Below, in pieces: positions 61,546-64,000 of a stretch of DNA of 64,000 nt (its first letter is position 1; each line of letters begins with the position of its first letter). The stretch comes from Oikopleura dioica. Taxonomy: Eukaryota > Chordata > Appendicularia > Copelata > Oikopleuridae. The notes under the pieces are model-generated. The model saw only the letters and a list, made by a program, of their open reading frames with translations. It was not told the DNA's origin and did no database searches. The stretch covers positions 10,152,157 to 10,216,156 of the forward strand of contig OU015566.1 of NCBI GenBank assembly GCA_907165135.1, in the 5' to 3' direction. The position numbers and the translations under genes are program-made.

Positions 61546-62133
61546 ATGATGATCTTTATTTCCTCCTTATTTGTTATGTTTTTGAAAGTCGTCTTTTTCA
61601 TTTCTACCGCCGTTGCGAATCCAGCTGAAGATGCTTTCCGAATCATTTATCCTGGAAACATGACTTGGTACAATGCAAGAGATTTATGCGAAAATCAAGA
61701 GGGAGCTAAACTTGCTATTTTCGATAATGAAGCTCTTACTTGCAAGTAAGAAAATAACTTCCTTTATTGGTGCTGGTTATTGCTGCTTTAGCATTTCAAC
61801 GCCTTCAAAGACTACAAAGCCTGGACAGGCATTTATGATCAGAGCGAAAGTGACAACGCTGGACGAGTTTGGACATCATCGGATGGTCAATCTCCTGGCT
61901 ACATCAAATGGGGAGATGGGCAGCCCAGAAGTCGACACAATTTCGTTTGCGTTTCTTACGAGTCTGGCATTGATTTTCAAGACCGCCACTGCGCTTCAAA
62001 ATTCACTCCATTATGCAGATATTACAAGCATTACCCGAAATATGAAAGTATCAACAATTTCACGCCGTCTTATCACACTGGGCCAGCGATAGATGATTAT
62101 AGCAGGAAAGGGATGAATATAAAAGAAAATTAA
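61546..62133 (+). CDS. Secreted single C-type lectin-domain protein
   Basis: A signal peptide (MMIFISSLFVMFLKVVFFIS, then TAVA) is followed by one short C-type lectin-like domain: TWYNARDLCENQEGAKLAIF, AWTGIYDQSESDNAGRVWTS, GYIKWGDGQP, FVCVSYESG and CASKFTPLCRYY. Two exons (61546-61745, 61792-62133). The WGDGQP stretch holds no EPN or QPD motif, so calcium-dependent sugar binding is doubtful. The splice leaves a one-base frame conflict: the exact frame needs AAG|TAAG to TTTAG|CAT, which is not GT-AG. This is either a sequence error or another unusual intron. The tail ends SRKGMNIKEN, similar to the next gene. Confidence 0.85.
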
Positions 62134-62393
62134 TATTATATAAGAGAAACTCAATTGTCGTCATTGGAGAATGTCAGCAAAAGAACTATATTTTTTCTAT
62201 TGACTTGATGAAAAATTAAAATTCTTATGTCACATAAGTTATGTGTCTATGGAATTTCTTCTTTTGAAATTTTAATGTTCTTCTACATCTGTACTTTTGT
62301 CTCGAGATAACCCGCTTGAAGAGATAAGTGAAGCTTCAAGAGAATAAAAGTCAGATTAGAATGATATTTTTCTTGTTTTTCTGAGATTCGTAG

Positions 62394-63803
62394 ACTCAAA
62401 TCAATCAGAAATTGTGTTCAAAGTTTTCGATGAGATTTCAAAATTAAATTGGTTTGAAGCGAGAGATTTTTGCGTTGATTATGGAGCTGTACTCGCTACT
62501 TTTGATGATGCTCTTCAGTATCAAGCGGTAAAAGGATGAGATACGATTAACGACATTAGTAGGAAATCACTAATAATTGAGCTTTTTTCTAGCTTAGTAG
62601 GGTGGGACTATAAACGTAGAATGAAGCTGGGGATTTTTGACTATTGATAGTCGGGGTGAACAACCCTGAGGGCATTTAGATACCTCGAAGTCCCAAAATC
62701 TGCCAACTGAAATTGTAATTTTGAAGCCCAACTAAGCTTTTAGAGGCTGCCCACCAGTCTAGAGTAGCCCAGGCTCTGGCGGTTTGTGTGAGCCAAGAAA
62801 GTAGTGAGGGGATGATCTGGGGAGCTAGGAGCTCGAAGTTTGGGATCTCGACCATTAGGTACTTTTTCACAAAAAGTACACGATGTGTATCAAAAATGCC
62901 TCCCAAAGACTTTCTGAGGATGTTTCTTCATTAAAAATGTTCTGAAATCATTTGAGGTCATCTGAGGTCAGATCGGGTCACTTATCACTTTTTTCAATTT
63001 ATCACAATTTTTGACCTCGAATGACCTCAAATGACCCCAAATGATTTCAGATACATTTTTTAATGAAGAAACATCCTTCTTTGGGAGGCATTTTGATCAC
63101 ATCGTGTACTTTTCTACACAATTGGTCGAGATCCCAAACTTCAAGAGCTCCTAGCTCCCCAGATGCATCTCACTTTTCTTGAGCTCAAATGAGCCAAATC
63201 TAGACTAGTGGGCAGCCTAAAAGCTTAGTTAGGGCTTCAAAATTACAATTTCGAAGTTGGCCAGATTTTGGGACGTCGGAGGTATCTAAATGCCCTCAGG
63301 GTACGAGATCACCCCGACTATCAATAGTCAAAATGATCCCCAGCTTCTGGGGATTCTAAAACTGTATTATAGTCCCACCCTACTAAGCTAGAAAAAGCTC
63401 AATTATTAGTGATTTCCTAGACATTAGGTTTTTAGAAGCGAAGTATTTTCGAAAATTATAATGTGTGGCTTGGGATTTATGACAAAAATGAAGGAAGCAA
63501 CGCGAATCGTCTTTGGAGGGCCTCAGATGACACTGATCCTGGGTATTTCAACTGGGGTGCAGGCCAACCATCAAGTCCTTATAATCAAGTTTGTGTGAGC
63601 CACGAGCCTGGTGAGACAATGATCATGCAGGATCGACCGTGTGGAGACCATGCTACTTTTTAAAAAAGTTTCCTCTTTGCCGTTTTCTTGGACATTATCC
63701 AGCTTATGATACTATTCAAGATTATGTGCCGGATCATTATCCTTACACTTCTTTGTTTTCTAGCGAAGATTATTCTAGGACAGGGATGATAATGATTTTC
63801 TAG
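62394..63803 (+). CDS. Second C-type lectin-domain gene, 5' end unresolved
   Basis: Homologous to the preceding gene along its whole visible length: LNWFEARDFCVDYGAVLATF, VWLGIYDKNEGSNANRLWRA, GYFNWGAGQP, VCVSHEPGE, FPLCRFLGHYP and DYSRTGM. Exons 62394-62527 and 63436-63803; the intron between them is 908 bp because of the inserted element. The frame breaks at TTTTTAAAAAA (63656-63666), where one extra base restores the C-terminal half, matching the first gene. No upstream exon with a full signal peptide is evident: ATG at 62361 is followed by a short hydrophobic run and a stop, so the start may be in an unrecognised exon or the gene may be decaying. Tandem duplication is clear. Confidence 0.75.
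62560..63419. mobile_element. hAT-like foldback MITE (860 bp)
   Basis: Terminal inverted repeats TAGGAAATCACTAATAA... and ...TTATTAGTGATTTCCTA extend as an imperfect palindrome almost to the centre (about 62990), with arms of roughly 420 bp. It is flanked by an exact 8-bp target duplication, GACATTAG (62552-62559 and 63420-63427), the length made by hAT transposases. It carries no transposase. Removing it with one duplication copy leaves a perfect 40-bp GT-AG intron of the lectin gene. Confidence 0.9.
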
Positions 63804-64000
63804 CATTTTTAAAATTTTCAGACATTCACCAACTATTCTATTCAATTAAAGAACACCAGGGGTGCATCTGTTTCTTGTCGCAAATAACAAGCTCAACAAC
63901 AATGGAAATGAACTTTCAGTGTCTTTCAGAGGGATTCCTTCTTCTTTGTATTTCTGCTGACAAGTGGTATAAAAGGATGACTTGATAATAATGAAGACGG
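63804..64000. other. End of window, no confident feature
   Basis: After the second lectin gene comes a short sequence with ATG codons near 63902-63910. I see no splice-supported exon. A third lectin copy may begin beyond the window. Confidence 0.3.

Noticed and set aside
62676-62906. 76-codon minus-strand frame inside the foldback element
   Set aside because: Lies within the inverted-repeat arm, resembles no transposase and is not preserved in the other arm.

Overview
The window is eukaryotic and very gene-dense. Most introns are 40-60 bp, many genes have a T-rich AG acceptor just before the start codon (as expected for spliced-leader addition), and several introns are of GA-AG type. With chordate-type genes (a five-EC classical cadherin, an L27-PDZ3-SH3-GK DLG), this points to an appendicularian tunicate, most likely Oikopleura. 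That assignment is inference; no database was searched.

Layout. 1-13169 (minus) is part of a giant calcium-binding EGF gene. It is nearly identical to 39590-52759 and stops abruptly at a 500-N gap (13170-13669). After the gap come BUB3 (plus, 5' end lost in the gap), a small unrecognised gene (minus), a U6 snRNA (minus), then four plus-strand genes in a row: MAK16, a p38 MAPK, a divergent p38 paralogue and DLG. A 2.6-kb non-coding stretch precedes a classical cadherin (plus). Next on the minus strand are a Lys/Glu- and Pro-rich protein gene, a galactose-3-O-sulfotransferase-like gene and the complete giant EGF gene (38220-61003). Two plus-strand C-type lectin-domain genes close the window; the second carries an 860-bp foldback transposon in an intron.

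The giant gene encodes a secreted protein of about 7,490 residues, mostly in one 21.4-kb exon. I count about 153 EGF modules, between Thr-rich segments at both ends, followed by degenerate helical repeats and a C-terminal Ly6/uPAR-type (LU) domain. It contains scattered single-base frameshifts, mostly at homopolymers. The two copies break at different places with one exception, and similar breaks occur in BUB3, DLG, the sulfotransferase and a lectin gene. I therefore read most of them as assembly errors, and copy 1 as an unmerged haplotype rather than a second gene.

How the genes may work together: BUB3, MAK16, the p38 kinases and DLG are housekeeping, signalling and polarity genes. MAK16-p38-p38b-DLG may be co-transcribed. 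The cadherin and DLG both act at cell junctions. The giant EGF protein, the lectins and the Golgi sulfotransferase belong to the secretory or extracellular-matrix side, though nothing in the sequence proves a joint role. The main points of interest are the GA-AG introns, the mutually exclusive cadherin membrane exons, the architecture of the giant protein, the SGY-motif p38 paralogue and the hAT-like foldback element.
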